Below, in pieces: positions 16,386 through 24,787 of a stretch of DNA of 41,543 nucleotides (positions are counted from its first letter, which is position 1; each line of letters begins with the position of its first letter). Origin of the DNA: Roseibacillus sp. Lineage in GTDB: Bacteria > Verrucomicrobiota > Verrucomicrobiia > Verrucomicrobiales > Akkermansiaceae. Below the pieces are notes generated by a model, which had not been told where the DNA came from, ran no database searches, and saw nothing but the letters and a program-made list of their open reading frames with translations. The stretch spans positions 1 to 41,543 of the forward strand of contig JAKVCR010000075.1 of NCBI GenBank assembly GCA_022448985.1, in the 5' to 3' direction. The position numbers and the translations under genes were made by a program.

Positions 16386-17681
16386 ATGGGATCGAACTTC
16401 CAGCCCCTACCCGGATTCCGCGACTTCCCACCGCGGGAACGCCAGGTGTCTCGCTACCTGTTCGAGGCTTGGACTGCTGTTGCCAGGCGTTACGGCTTTT
16501 CGGAATACGAGGCACCCCTTCTCGAAAGTGCCGAACTCTATCTCAAGAAGTCCGGCGGGCAGTTGAGTGACCAGCTATTTCGCTTTGAAGATAAGGGAGG
16601 ACGGGATGTCGTCCTTCGTCCGGAGCTCACCGCCTCCCTTGCCCGGATCGCAGCAGCTCAACAGAGGGAATACCAGAAGCCCCTTAAGTGGTTTGAAATC
16701 GGCCGCTGCTTTCGTTACGAAAAACCACAGCGTGGCCGGTCTCGGGAGTTCTACCAGTTCAACGCCGACATTCTAGGGGAATCCTCCCCTTCTGCTGATG
16801 CTGAACTCATTGCCCTCTCCATCGATGTCATGCGGGAACTTGGCTTCAAGGAGGGGGAATTTTACGTGCGTCTTTCGGACCGGGAGGCTTGGCTCGCCTT
16901 TTGTGAGGACCGTGGAATAAGCGCCTCCGAAGTGGATGCCTTCCTTCAGGTAGTGGACAGGATTGAACGTGAATCCGAAAGGAAACTAGGTGAACTTCTG
17001 GAGCCGTTCTCAATAACACTGGAAAGCGTAGTCTCATTCATCGCCGAGGCCAGCAAGGAGCCTTCCCCGAACCTGGCAGCCGTCCTTGCTGATCTAGCAA
17101 ACCGGGACCTCGACCGCTTCATTCAGGTTGATCTCTCCATCGTCCGTGGACTCGCTTATTATACCGGAGTTGTTTTCGAGGTATTCGACCCTGGGAAGGC
17201 GCTCCGTTCGGTCGCTGGTGGTGGTCGGTATGACTCCCTCATCTCTATAGTCACGGATGGCTCCAGCGATCTTCCGGCCACAGGCTACGCAATGGGAGAT
17301 TGTGTAATCATGGAACTCCTCAACGAGACCCCGGGTCCGCTCGCTCAGTACCAGTCCTGGTTACAGCGCCAGTCCACCTGTGACATCTATGTCGTGATCG
17401 CCGATGAATCTCAGCGTCCGGCGGCGCTCAAACTTGTGAGCAATCTCCGCGAAGCCGGTCTCAGTGCGGATTACCCTCTTGCAGCGTTCAAGATAAGCAA
17501 GCAATTCAAGGCCGCAGACCAGACCCTCGCGCGGTTCGCCTTTGTGGTTGGCAGCGAGTTCCCTGAACTCAAGCTCAGGAATCTCAATTCTCGCACGGAA
17601 GAGTCCATTGCGCCGAACACCAATCCCGTCGAGGTGCTGCGAGCACGCCTCGACGAACCGGATGGCCCCCTTATTGCCTAG
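16386..17681 (+). CDS. hisS: Histidyl-tRNA synthetase
   Basis: This 431-residue class II enzyme attaches histidine to tRNA-His. Motif 1 lies at the start (P-G-F-R-D-F-P-P-R-E), motif 2 is F-R-Y-E-K-P-Q-R-G-R-S-R-E-F-Y-Q-F, and the histidine-binding loops are RGLAYYTG and AGGGRYDSL. The first loop has Ala where bacterial HisRS usually has Asp (RGLDYY); the R-G-L-A-Y-Y-T-G form is known in one HisRS subgroup. The C-terminal about 100 residues form the anticodon-binding domain. ATG 16386 begins right at the conserved N-terminus. It is followed by aspS after 61 bases, and the pair is probably co-transcribed. Confidence 0.94.
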   Translation: MGSNFQPLPGFRDFPPRERQVSRYLFEAWTAVARRYGFSEYEAPLLESAELYLKKSGGQLSDQLFRFEDKGGRDVVLRPELTASLARIAAAQQREYQKPLKWFEIGRCFRYEKPQRGRSREFYQFNADILGESSPSADAELIALSIDVMRELGFKEGEFYVRLSDREAWLAFCEDRGISASEVDAFLQVVDRIERESERKLGELLEPFSITLESVVSFIAEASKEPSPNLAAVLADLANRDLDRFIQVDLSIVRGLAYYTGVVFEVFDPGKALRSVAGGGRYDSLISIVTDGSSDLPATGYAMGDCVIMELLNETPGPLAQYQSWLQRQSTCDIYVVIADESQRPAALKLVSNLREAGLSADYPLAAFKISKQFKAADQTLARFAFVVGSEFPELKLRNLNSRTEESIAPNTNPVEVLRARLDEPDGPLIA

Positions 17682-17742
17682 CTCCGGAGTCCTCCTCTCC
17701 GTGAACTGGCACCTACCCCTGAAAGCTTAAGTCACACCCTTC

Positions 17743-19542
17743 ATGAGAACACACCACTGCAACGAATTGCGCTCGGATGACGACGGGCAGATCGTAACCC
17801 TGATTGGCTGGGTCAATTCGGCGCGCGACCATGGAGGAGTCATTTTTATAGATTTAAGGGATCGTGAAGGACTCACTCAGTGCGTCTTCCGACCCGAGGA
17901 ATCCGCTGAATCGGCAGAACTGTCGCATAGCCTGCGGGTGGAGGACGTCGTAAGCGTGACTGGCAAAGTTGAGCCACGGCCTGAGATTGATGGCAAGAGC
18001 ACCGTTAACCCCGACCTGCCTACCGGGGAAATTGAAGTGGCCGCCACAAGCTTGGCTATTGTCAATAAGGCTGAAGTCCTCCCCTTTCAGTTGGAAAAGG
18101 AGCTGTCTAATGAGGATCTGCGCCTCAGTCACCGTTTCCTTGATCTTCGCCGTCCCCGGATGACGCAGAATCTGCGAACCCGGCATCTGGTCACCAAGGC
18201 AGCCCGCGATTACCTGGACGCCAACGGTTACATCGAAGTAGAAACTCCGATCCTTTCAAAATCGACCCCCGAGGGCGCCCGGGACTTCCTCGTGCCCTCC
18301 CGCATGCATCCCGGTTCCTTTTATGCCCTTCCACAGGCACCACAACAGTACAAGCAACTCCTCATGGTAGCTGGTGTGGAGCGCTATTTTCAGATCGCAC
18401 GATGCTTCCGAGACGAAGACCTCCGGGCTGATCGTCAACCGGAGTTTACCCAAGTCGACATTGAGTCATCCTTTACCGACCCTGACCAGATTATCGATCT
18501 TGTTGAGGGGTGCCTTGCCGCAATGTTCAGGGCCGGTCGCGGCATCGAGATCCCCCTCCCGTTCGAGCGCATGACATGGCATGAAGCGATGAACCGCTTC
18601 GGGTCCGACAAACCAGAACGACGTTTCGGGATGGAGATTGAGGACCTCAGCGAGCTTTTTGCAGAGAGCGGATTCAAGGTGTTTTCCGGAGCAGTTAAAA
18701 ACGGCGGAGTGGTCAAGGCTATCAACGCGAAGGGGTTTTCCGGAATCACCACTGGTCAGGTAGACAAGTTGACTGAAATTGCGGTAAATCACGGCGCCAA
18801 GGGCCTGGCTTACATCCAGGTGCGGGGAGTCGATCCCGAGACATGGCGCTCCCCGATTACCAAGTTTTTCAGCGATGAGGAACTGACGGGCCTACAGGAG
18901 CAACTCCATATTGAGGAAGGCGATCTCATCCTCTTCGCCGCTGATAAATGGGAAGCTGCCTGCGAGATACTGGGCCGTATCCGCCTCGAGTGTGCTGCTA
19001 TGCAGCAACTGCTGGAAGGCAAGGAGAACGTCTTCGACTTCCTCTGGGTGAAAGAGTTTCCCCTTCTGGCGTATGACGACGAAGAGGGCCGCTGGACCGC
19101 TGTTCACCACCCCTTTACCCGGCCAATTGAGGCCGACCGCCAGAAGTTGGAGTCTGGCGAATACGAAGGACTCCGCGCACAGGCATACGATGTAGTCCTC
19201 AATGGCCACGAACTCGGTGGCGGATCCATCCGAATTCATGAAGCCGATCTACAGGCTTGCATGTTCAAGGCGCTCGGAATCACCGAAGAGGAGAGCCGTG
19301 CGGAATTCGGCCATATCTTGGACGCTTTCCAGTTTGGCGCGCCACCTCATGGAGGTATTGCCCTGGGCTTGGATCGCATTGTCATGTTGATTGCGGGGGA
19401 GCATTCCATTCGAGAGGTGATCGCCTTTCCCAAGAACAACAAGGGCGCGGACCTGATGACCTCCAGCCCTGCCCAGGCTGCTCCTAACCAACTCCGTGAC
19501 CTGCGCATAAAGAGCACGGTTCGGGAGAAGAAGGACGAATAG
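17743..19542 (+). CDS. aspS: Aspartyl-tRNA synthetase
   Basis: At 599 residues this is a bacterial-type AspRS: an OB-fold anticodon domain (about 1-110), the class II core with F-R-D-E-D-L-R-A-D-R-Q-P-E-F (motif 2), the bacterial GAD insertion (about 285-415), and motif 3 (G-I-A-L-G-L-D-R). The anticodon-domain loop reads ARDHGGVIF: a His at this site is typical of non-discriminating AspRS, which also charges tRNA-Asn, while discriminating enzymes tend to have Leu. If so, the cell would need the GatCAB amidotransferase to make Asn-tRNA (inference). The ATG at 17743 gives the expected N-terminus (MRTHHCNEL). It lies downstream of hisS. Confidence 0.95.
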   Translation: MRTHHCNELRSDDDGQIVTLIGWVNSARDHGGVIFIDLRDREGLTQCVFRPEESAESAELSHSLRVEDVVSVTGKVEPRPEIDGKSTVNPDLPTGEIEVAATSLAIVNKAEVLPFQLEKELSNEDLRLSHRFLDLRRPRMTQNLRTRHLVTKAARDYLDANGYIEVETPILSKSTPEGARDFLVPSRMHPGSFYALPQAPQQYKQLLMVAGVERYFQIARCFRDEDLRADRQPEFTQVDIESSFTDPDQIIDLVEGCLAAMFRAGRGIEIPLPFERMTWHEAMNRFGSDKPERRFGMEIEDLSELFAESGFKVFSGAVKNGGVVKAINAKGFSGITTGQVDKLTEIAVNHGAKGLAYIQVRGVDPETWRSPITKFFSDEELTGLQEQLHIEEGDLILFAADKWEAACEILGRIRLECAAMQQLLEGKENVFDFLWVKEFPLLAYDDEEGRWTAVHHPFTRPIEADRQKLESGEYEGLRAQAYDVVLNGHELGGGSIRIHEADLQACMFKALGITEEESRAEFGHILDAFQFGAPPHGGIALGLDRIVMLIAGEHSIREVIAFPKNNKGADLMTSSPAQAAPNQLRDLRIKSTVREKKDE

Positions 19543-19645
19543 TAAGGCGCGGGACCGGAATCACTCTCAGCTTGCACTGAACTCAGCCAAGCGCCAGCGT
19601 ATCCATTCCCGCTTAACCCTGCCGCCAGAATTGACCCCTGTCACC

Positions 19646-20341
19646 ATGAAGCACCTCACTAGCGTTCTCCTGGCGGCTTGCTTCGTCATCCCCCTGGTCT
19701 CCGCCGAGTTGGAAAATGACATCCCCGTGGGCATTGAGGGGGTTACAGGCATCCGCAGTGATTATGTCTACCGCGGTTTCAACCTTGGCGATGTGGTCAT
19801 GGATTTTCAGGTGGAAACCGAAATCGTCATTGGCGAAACCCTGACCCTGGGAACCGGCGGCTGGCTCGCCACCGAAGTCGGCAAAGACTTTACGGAAGGA
19901 GCCGGATTTTTGGACCTGCACTATAGCCTGCACGATAATATCACGATCACGACATCGGCATCATACCATGCCTACAATGACAGCTTCTTCGATAACGGCT
20001 TTGATCTTGGCTCCTCCATCACGTGGCATGTCGCCGGGGACTGGAGCATTAACATCGGAGTCTACCGGGATTGGGCAGCAACCGGCTGGTATGCCGACCT
20101 AGGGAGTGATTGGTCCTTCCGTCTCTCCGACGAGACCTACCTCGTGGTCAGCACGGGCATTTCTACAATCGAGAATTACTACGGGCTTTCCGGATTGAAT
20201 GACTTCCACGGGCAAGTGTCTCTCACCTGCAACCTGAACAGCATGCTCTCGATTACCCCCTTTGCTGGCTGGTCCTGTGAACTGGACGTGGGCGATGGCG
20301 ACGAGATCTATGCCGGACTCTGGTTTGAAGTGTCCTTCTGA
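19646..20341 (+). CDS. Outer membrane beta-barrel protein (Gcw_chp-like)
   Basis: A 231-residue secreted protein with a clear signal peptide (MKHLTSVLLAACFVIPLVSA, cut near residue 20) and a mature part made of alternating polar and aromatic strands. It ends in a C-terminal phenylalanine (F-E-V-S-F), a mark of outer membrane barrels. The motif S-D-Y-V-Y-R-G-F-N-L-G near the start of the mature part resembles the uncharacterised Gcw_chp barrel family (TIGR02001). The start is ATG 19646; an in-frame TTG at 19631 only adds five residues. A hairpin terminator follows the stop. The function is unknown; transport or structural roles are possible. Confidence 0.75.
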   Translation: MKHLTSVLLAACFVIPLVSAELENDIPVGIEGVTGIRSDYVYRGFNLGDVVMDFQVETEIVIGETLTLGTGGWLATEVGKDFTEGAGFLDLHYSLHDNITITTSASYHAYNDSFFDNGFDLGSSITWHVAGDWSINIGVYRDWAATGWYADLGSDWSFRLSDETYLVVSTGISTIENYYGLSGLNDFHGQVSLTCNLNSMLSITPFAGWSCELDVGDGDEIYAGLWFEVSF

Positions 20342-20354
20342 CCGAAATGACCAA

Positions 20355-20385
20355 GCCAGGGGTTAATCCTGGCGCGGCTTTTTTT
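20355..20385 (+). terminator. Rho-independent terminator inside the end of the convergent gene
   Basis: GCCAGG (20355-20360) and CCTGGC (20368-20373) form a stem around GGTTAAT, followed by GCGGC and seven T (20379-20385). It terminates the beta-barrel gene. The minus-strand EF-hand gene ends at 20363, so the loop contains its stop codon and part of the stem and the T-run encode its last residues. Confidence 0.72.
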
Positions 20386-21136
20386 CACCCTCCCGGCGAG
20401 GTGGATGAGGGCGAGAGCTCGGCTTGGAACCCTCTCCACGCTGGCGGCGATCATGACCATCGAGTTTGCCGTCCCTGTTGCGATCAAGCATGTTGAACCG
20501 TCTGCGGAGTTCCCCCTCGGCATTACCCTTATGCCGGGGACTCTTAAGCCATTCTCCAAAGGACACAGCATTGTCACCATTGACATCAAGCCTTGCAATT
20601 TGCGCCCTTTCGAGGGGCACCACTCCCCGGGGGCGGAAATCCTGAGCGGTCAGCGATCTATCCTTGTTGTGGTCCATGCGGGAAAACATGGCCTTGATAC
20701 GCTCCTCGCTGATCCCCTTCAGGCGGGCATTTTTTCGGAACTCTCCAAAGCTGATCCTCCCATCGCGATCGAGATCACTTTCGCGAACCGGGTGAGGAAT
20801 GGTCTTGGGCAGTTCATTCGGGGTGATTCTACCATCCTTGTTTTTGTCCAGATGGTTGAAAAGGCGGCGCCTACCCTCCTCCTTGAGGGCGGCCGTCTTT
20901 TTTGTGGTTCCAAACTCTTCAAAGGAGATTTTTCCGTCCTTATTACGGTCGTAAGCCTCCATGAATCCCTCTCTGATCGGCCCCCTGCGATGTCCCTCTC
21001 CTTTGACTCCCTGCTGAGGCCCTTGAGGCCTTGGACCGGATCCACCACCCTTTCCATCTGGCCCCTTCGCCCCCTGACCCATGGCGAGAACGCTCGTTCC
21101 CAACACGAGTAAGAGTGACTTGCGGAGCGTGTTCAT
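20363..21136 (-). CDS. Secreted six-EF-hand calcium-binding protein
   Basis: This 257-residue protein has a signal peptide (about residues 1-20), a Gly/Pro/Lys-rich linker and then six EF-hand-type 12-residue loops starting at about D63, D97, D121, D155, D184 and D218. The first three (D-R-N-K-D-G-K-I-S-F-E-E and similar) are canonical. The fourth (D-H-N-K-D-R) and fifth (D-V-N-G-D-N) lack the Gly at loop position 6, and the last ends in Asp instead of Glu. The tail is basic and proline-rich. The start at ATG 21136 opens the signal peptide; the frame is open to 21166, but that adds residues before the signal. Secreted bacterial EF-hand proteins bind calcium or bridge envelope or dockerin-like structures; the partner is unknown. 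Confidence 0.85.
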   Translation of the reverse strand: MNTLRKSLLLVLGTSVLAMGQGAKGPDGKGGGSGPRPQGPQQGVKGEGHRRGPIREGFMEAYDRNKDGKISFEEFGTTKKTAALKEEGRRRLFNHLDKNKDGRITPNELPKTIPHPVRESDLDRDGRISFGEFRKNARLKGISEERIKAMFSRMDHNKDRSLTAQDFRPRGVVPLERAQIARLDVNGDNAVSFGEWLKSPRHKGNAEGELRRRFNMLDRNRDGKLDGHDRRQRGEGSKPSSRPHPPRREGEKKPRQD

Positions 21137-21284
21137 GAGAATAAGATAGCAGCAAGCGGCCAGCATGCGACGTTATATGATTCGCCCGACCAGAGAATTA
21201 AACCCCCGAACAGGCTGGTGGTTTCATTCCAGATCGGATTTCGCTGGGTCGATTTCAGCCTCCCCCTAGCAGAAGGCGTAAACC

Positions 21285-22193
21285 ATGCAGATTGCCGAGA
21301 TCTTCCGCGGCCCAAAACCGTCCATATCCTTCGAGTTCTTCCCTCCCAAATCCGAGAAGGGCGCTGAAAATCTATTTACGACCATCCACGAGCTCAAGGC
21401 GCTGAACCCGTCATTCGTAAGTGTGACCTACGGAGCGGGAGGCTCCACAAGAGACCTCACTCATCGACTTGTTCTCCGAATTCTCGAAGAAACCTCCATC
21501 CCCGCTGTCCCACATCTTACCTGTGTTTCTCATAATGAACCTGAGATCGAGGAGATTCTAGTGCAGTACGCCGCCGCAGGAGTCGGCGCCATCCTGGCTC
21601 TCCGTGGAGATCCTCCACGGGATTCGCCGGACTATGACCGTATGCAGGACGCGTTTCCACATGCCGCCGACCTCGTCTCTTTTATCCGGGAGTTCAACGG
21701 AAGCGATCGGCATCCCACAGGAGGATTTGGAGTTGGCGTGGCTGGATTTCCCGAGGGGCACCCAGAAAGCCCCAGCCCTCTCAAGGAAATGGACTACCTC
21801 AAGGCGAAGGTTGATGCTGGTGCCGACTACATCTGCACCCAGCTCTTCTTTGACAATCATGCATTTCTGGATTTCCGGGACCGCTGTCGCCTCGCCGGAA
21901 TTACGATCCCTATTATTGCAGGAATCATGCCCATAACCACCCCTTCTGGGATGGCCCGAATGGCGGAACTCGCCCCGGGGGTCTGCTTCCCCGACAAACT
22001 GCAGCAGGCGCTCACCGGGTTAGAGGAGAACTTGGACGCCTTCGCTTCGGCAGGAGTTAGCTACACCACCGACCAATGCCGGGAGCTGATTGAGGAAGAT
22101 GTCGAAGGTTTGCACTTTTACACTCTGAACAAAAGCGGCGCCACAAGACAAATCGCCTCAGACCTTCACTTGGATAATTTTCAGCAACGCTAA
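21285..22193 (+). CDS. metF: Methylenetetrahydrofolate reductase
   Basis: MetF reduces 5,10-methylene-THF to 5-methyl-THF for methionine synthesis, with FAD. The 302-residue length is typical of the bacterial enzyme. Signatures seen: F-E-F-F-P-P-K near the N-terminus, V-S-V-T-Y-G-A-G-G-S at about 45-54, L-A-L-R-G-D-P-P at about 104-111 and Q-L-F-F-D at about 186-190. ATG 21285 is the normal start (MQIAEIFRG). The upstream gap of 148 bases has no riboswitch that I recognise. It is convergent with the next gene and appears to be monocistronic. Confidence 0.95.
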   Translation: MQIAEIFRGPKPSISFEFFPPKSEKGAENLFTTIHELKALNPSFVSVTYGAGGSTRDLTHRLVLRILEETSIPAVPHLTCVSHNEPEIEEILVQYAAAGVGAILALRGDPPRDSPDYDRMQDAFPHAADLVSFIREFNGSDRHPTGGFGVGVAGFPEGHPESPSPLKEMDYLKAKVDAGADYICTQLFFDNHAFLDFRDRCRLAGITIPIIAGIMPITTPSGMARMAELAPGVCFPDKLQQALTGLEENLDAFASAGVSYTTDQCRELIEEDVEGLHFYTLNKSGATRQIASDLHLDNFQQR

Positions 22194-22207
22194 AACCAAT
22201 CGATCTC

Positions 22208-23899
22208 TCAGTCCTTCACGTGACGGAGAATCTTCTCTGAAGTTTCTATGCCGATGCTCGACAAACCCTGATCCAACTTGACCTCCAGCCACCGCAGGCC
22301 GGACACCTCGTCAATGGGATACATTTCCGACAACCTCCTGGATCGGTTGGCCTCGAATGCCTTGGCGTGTAATCCCATCCTCACAACGCCCTGAATAAAC
22401 GGGACCCGGCGGTAGCGGGCCCTCGCCTCCTCTTCGCGGCGCCGAACCTCTAATCCGAATACCTCAGATTCGAAGATCGTCTTTATCCTCTCATCACTGT
22501 CCGATTCTTCGCGGGCCGCCTTGGCAGCATCGACCAGATTGAAAGGTAATGAAGCCGCCCCCTCCTCCGCTTCATCATCCTCCCCGCTATTCTCTGCGGG
22601 CGAAGGGGCCGCATCCCCATGCTGATCAAAATAGATCGCCGCATCTATCTCCTTCCTGGACGGCGGACGGGATATGAACTCGCCTTCGAGTTTCATGTGG
22701 TCCTTAGCCTCCAGATCAATATCAGTAAATACCGCAACCCTCTTGCCGGTCTCGAGCTTGAAACTGCCTGCCCGGAACCTCACGTTCTTATAGCTCCGAT
22801 AGCGATCAACCAGCGAAACGGCATCAAGCAGCCTTATCTCATCACTGATTACGACTTCGTCGTCTGGGCCCAGCACAATCTCTGCGGCCATGGTGACCCC
22901 GCTCGAACTATAAGGAGACCCCCCAAGAGTGAATCTGCCCGATAGCCGCCCCCGGACAAAAGGCTGCACTTCAGCTTCGAGATAACTGTCAAATGGGATG
23001 CCCTGCATCGTTCCTGAAGCACTCACCTGCGGATTAGTTACTGGACCGGTCACCTTTCCAGTCAGGGCAAGCGAGCCCCCAGCCCGCTTGAATCTCCCCT
23101 CAGTGATCTCAAGACCCTTTCCTGTCAGCACACACTCCAACTTCTCGATCTCCAGATCCTGGAGCCAGTTCTGCGAAAAGCTCCCCCCGGTGATGGTCAC
23201 GCTCCATCCATCTCCTTTCCGCTGAGCATTTAGCTTTGAATTTCGAATGCTTCCCGCCGTCACCTCAGAATAGCCCCAGTCGAAACTGGCATTCAAAACT
23301 TGCACTCGCTCAAAGGAAAATTTCTCCCCCGTGCTGAAGATTGAATCATAGATCTTCGCCCCATCGGCCTCATCGGCTCCCGACTTCACGGTTATATCGA
23401 GATCCTCAATGATTATCTCCTCTCCCTGCCAGTTGGTAACGGCCATTTTCCAAGGAGGAAAAGAAATGGCTGCCCGAGGATACCGGATCCTCGCGAGAAG
23501 GCTCATCCTCGTTTTCGCGTTCCGCAGATACGCCTCATCAAAAAAAGAGTCCTCGCCGCCCACTATATCGAGACTGGACAGCTCCAGATAACCATCCTTC
23601 TTCGAGAAAGGCCCAAGCTCCATGGTCTCAGCGCTCACAAATTCCTGTAGCGCAATAGCAAGCTCGCCATTGAATCGCTCTGACGATGTCCGTCGGAGAA
23701 GATAAAAATAGCCCGCTAGACAGCAAACCAGGACAAGAAGCAGAATTCGCAGGCCCATTCGGGTCACCCATCCTATAAGCGTAGGGCGCACGCCTTGCAC
23801 CGATCCCCCGTGCCGCAACTGAAACAGGAGCCCCTGACTTGCAGTCCAGTTGCTCATACGAGTCTGGAATTCATCGAGCTTCTGCTGATTATTCTGCAT
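22208..23899 (-). CDS. Large single-pass membrane protein of unknown function (AsmA-like features)
   Basis: I do not recognise a defined family. The 563-residue protein starts with a short cytoplasmic segment (M-Q-N-N-Q-Q-K-L-D-E-F, then R-M-S-N-W), one transmembrane helix (about residues 48-68) and a long extracytoplasmic part rich in beta-strand-like repeats of the form L-x-L-x-G-x-V-x-G, as in AsmA/DUF748-type proteins that span the periplasm. An acidic linker lies at about 435-455, then a charged helix region. The chosen ATG is 23899; frame-open starts at 23959 and a TTG at 24022 also exist, the latter overlapping scpA on the other strand. It may act in envelope assembly or lipid transport (inference from fold type). 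Confidence 0.6.
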   Translation of the reverse strand: MQNNQQKLDEFQTRMSNWTASQGLLFQLRHGGSVQGVRPTLIGWVTRMGLRILLLVLVCCLAGYFYLLRRTSSERFNGELAIALQEFVSAETMELGPFSKKDGYLELSSLDIVGGEDSFFDEAYLRNAKTRMSLLARIRYPRAAISFPPWKMAVTNWQGEEIIIEDLDITVKSGADEADGAKIYDSIFSTGEKFSFERVQVLNASFDWGYSEVTAGSIRNSKLNAQRKGDGWSVTITGGSFSQNWLQDLEIEKLECVLTGKGLEITEGRFKRAGGSLALTGKVTGPVTNPQVSASGTMQGIPFDSYLEAEVQPFVRGRLSGRFTLGGSPYSSSGVTMAAEIVLGPDDEVVISDEIRLLDAVSLVDRYRSYKNVRFRAGSFKLETGKRVAVFTDIDLEAKDHMKLEGEFISRPPSRKEIDAAIYFDQHGDAAPSPAENSGEDDEAEEGAASLPFNLVDAAKAAREESDSDERIKTIFESEVFGLEVRRREEEARARYRRVPFIQGVVRMGLHAKAFEANRSRRLSEMYPIDEVSGLRWLEVKLDQGLSSIGIETSEKILRHVKD

Positions 23900-24016
23900 T
23901 CTGGGGGGATTTTCCGGAGCGGAATGATTAACTCCGAAGCGACCTCTTGCCAACCTCATTCCTGCCAAGCTCTCCTGAATCCGCCTTTTGCCTCGCAGAT
24001 GGCTACGCCCTGAACT

Positions 24017-24763
24017 ATGCAACCGCTTGTGGAAGCTGATGCCTACAAGGTAAGACTCGATATCTTTGAGGGGCCTCTCGATCTACTCCTTTACCTGATC
24101 AAAAAGGACGAGATCGACATCTACGACATTTCGATTGAGCGCATCACCAAGCAGTATCTCCATTACATTGAGACCTTTAAACTGCTAAATATTGACCTCG
24201 CATCCGAGTTCATCGTGATGGCGGCTAATCTCATGTATATTAAAAGCCGGACTCTCCTGCCCCGGAGCGAGCAACCTCCGGAGGATGACTCTGACGAGGA
24301 TGATCCGCGCTGGGAGCTCATTCGACAACTCATCGAGTATAAAAAATTTAAGGATGCCGCCAATGCCCTTACGCTGAAGGCCCGGGAACAGGAGGATGTT
24401 TTCGCTCATGCTCCCGAGAAGAGTCTCGTCCCCAAGCCCGAAACTGCCCCTCTCGCTGAGATATCCATTTTTGACCTCATCCGCGCCTTCCAGGGGGTTC
24501 TCAAACGCTTCGAGGAAACCCACGATTTCGGGGACATCATCGATGACCGCTTCACCGTCTCCGACAAAATGGACATGCTTCTTAAGAACCTGTCACCAGG
24601 CCAGAGCATGCCCTTCACTTCCCTGTTTGCATCCGCCTCAACCAAGTCTGAAGTGATTGTTACCTTTCTCGCTCTCCTTGAGCTAATGAAACTCAACCAG
24701 TTTGTTATCTGGCAGGATCAGATCCTGGGGGAGATTGAAATCGAAAGGCGCTCCGGATCCTAA
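24017..24763 (+). CDS. scpA: Segregation and condensation protein A
   Basis: ScpA is the kleisin subunit that links the SMC dimer with ScpB in the bacterial condensin. The 248-residue protein has the conserved N-terminal block F-E-G-P-L-D-L-L-L-Y-L-I (about 17-28), the ScpA motif E-F-I-V-M-A-A-N-L-M-Y-I-K-S-R-T-L-L-P and a C-terminal winged helix (about 205-245). ATG 24017 is the normal start. The next gene, nadD, begins 24 bases after the stop at 24763. The divergent partner on the minus strand starts only about 120 bases away, so the two share a promoter region. scpB is not in the window. Confidence 0.93.
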   Translation: MQPLVEADAYKVRLDIFEGPLDLLLYLIKKDEIDIYDISIERITKQYLHYIETFKLLNIDLASEFIVMAANLMYIKSRTLLPRSEQPPEDDSDEDDPRWELIRQLIEYKKFKDAANALTLKAREQEDVFAHAPEKSLVPKPETAPLAEISIFDLIRAFQGVLKRFEETHDFGDIIDDRFTVSDKMDMLLKNLSPGQSMPFTSLFASASTKSEVIVTFLALLELMKLNQFVIWQDQILGEIEIERRSGS

Positions 24764-24787
24764 ACAAGAGGTCGCGATTATTCCAAC

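Noticed and set aside
20405..21112. Open frame of 235 codons on the plus strand opposite the EF-hand gene
   Set aside because: It is the antisense of a clear six-EF-hand coding region, has no signal or family motif and arises from the GC-rich codon pattern.
21137..21284. SAM or SAH riboswitch before metF
   Set aside because: The 148-base leader was read for known methionine-related riboswitch cores and none was recognised.
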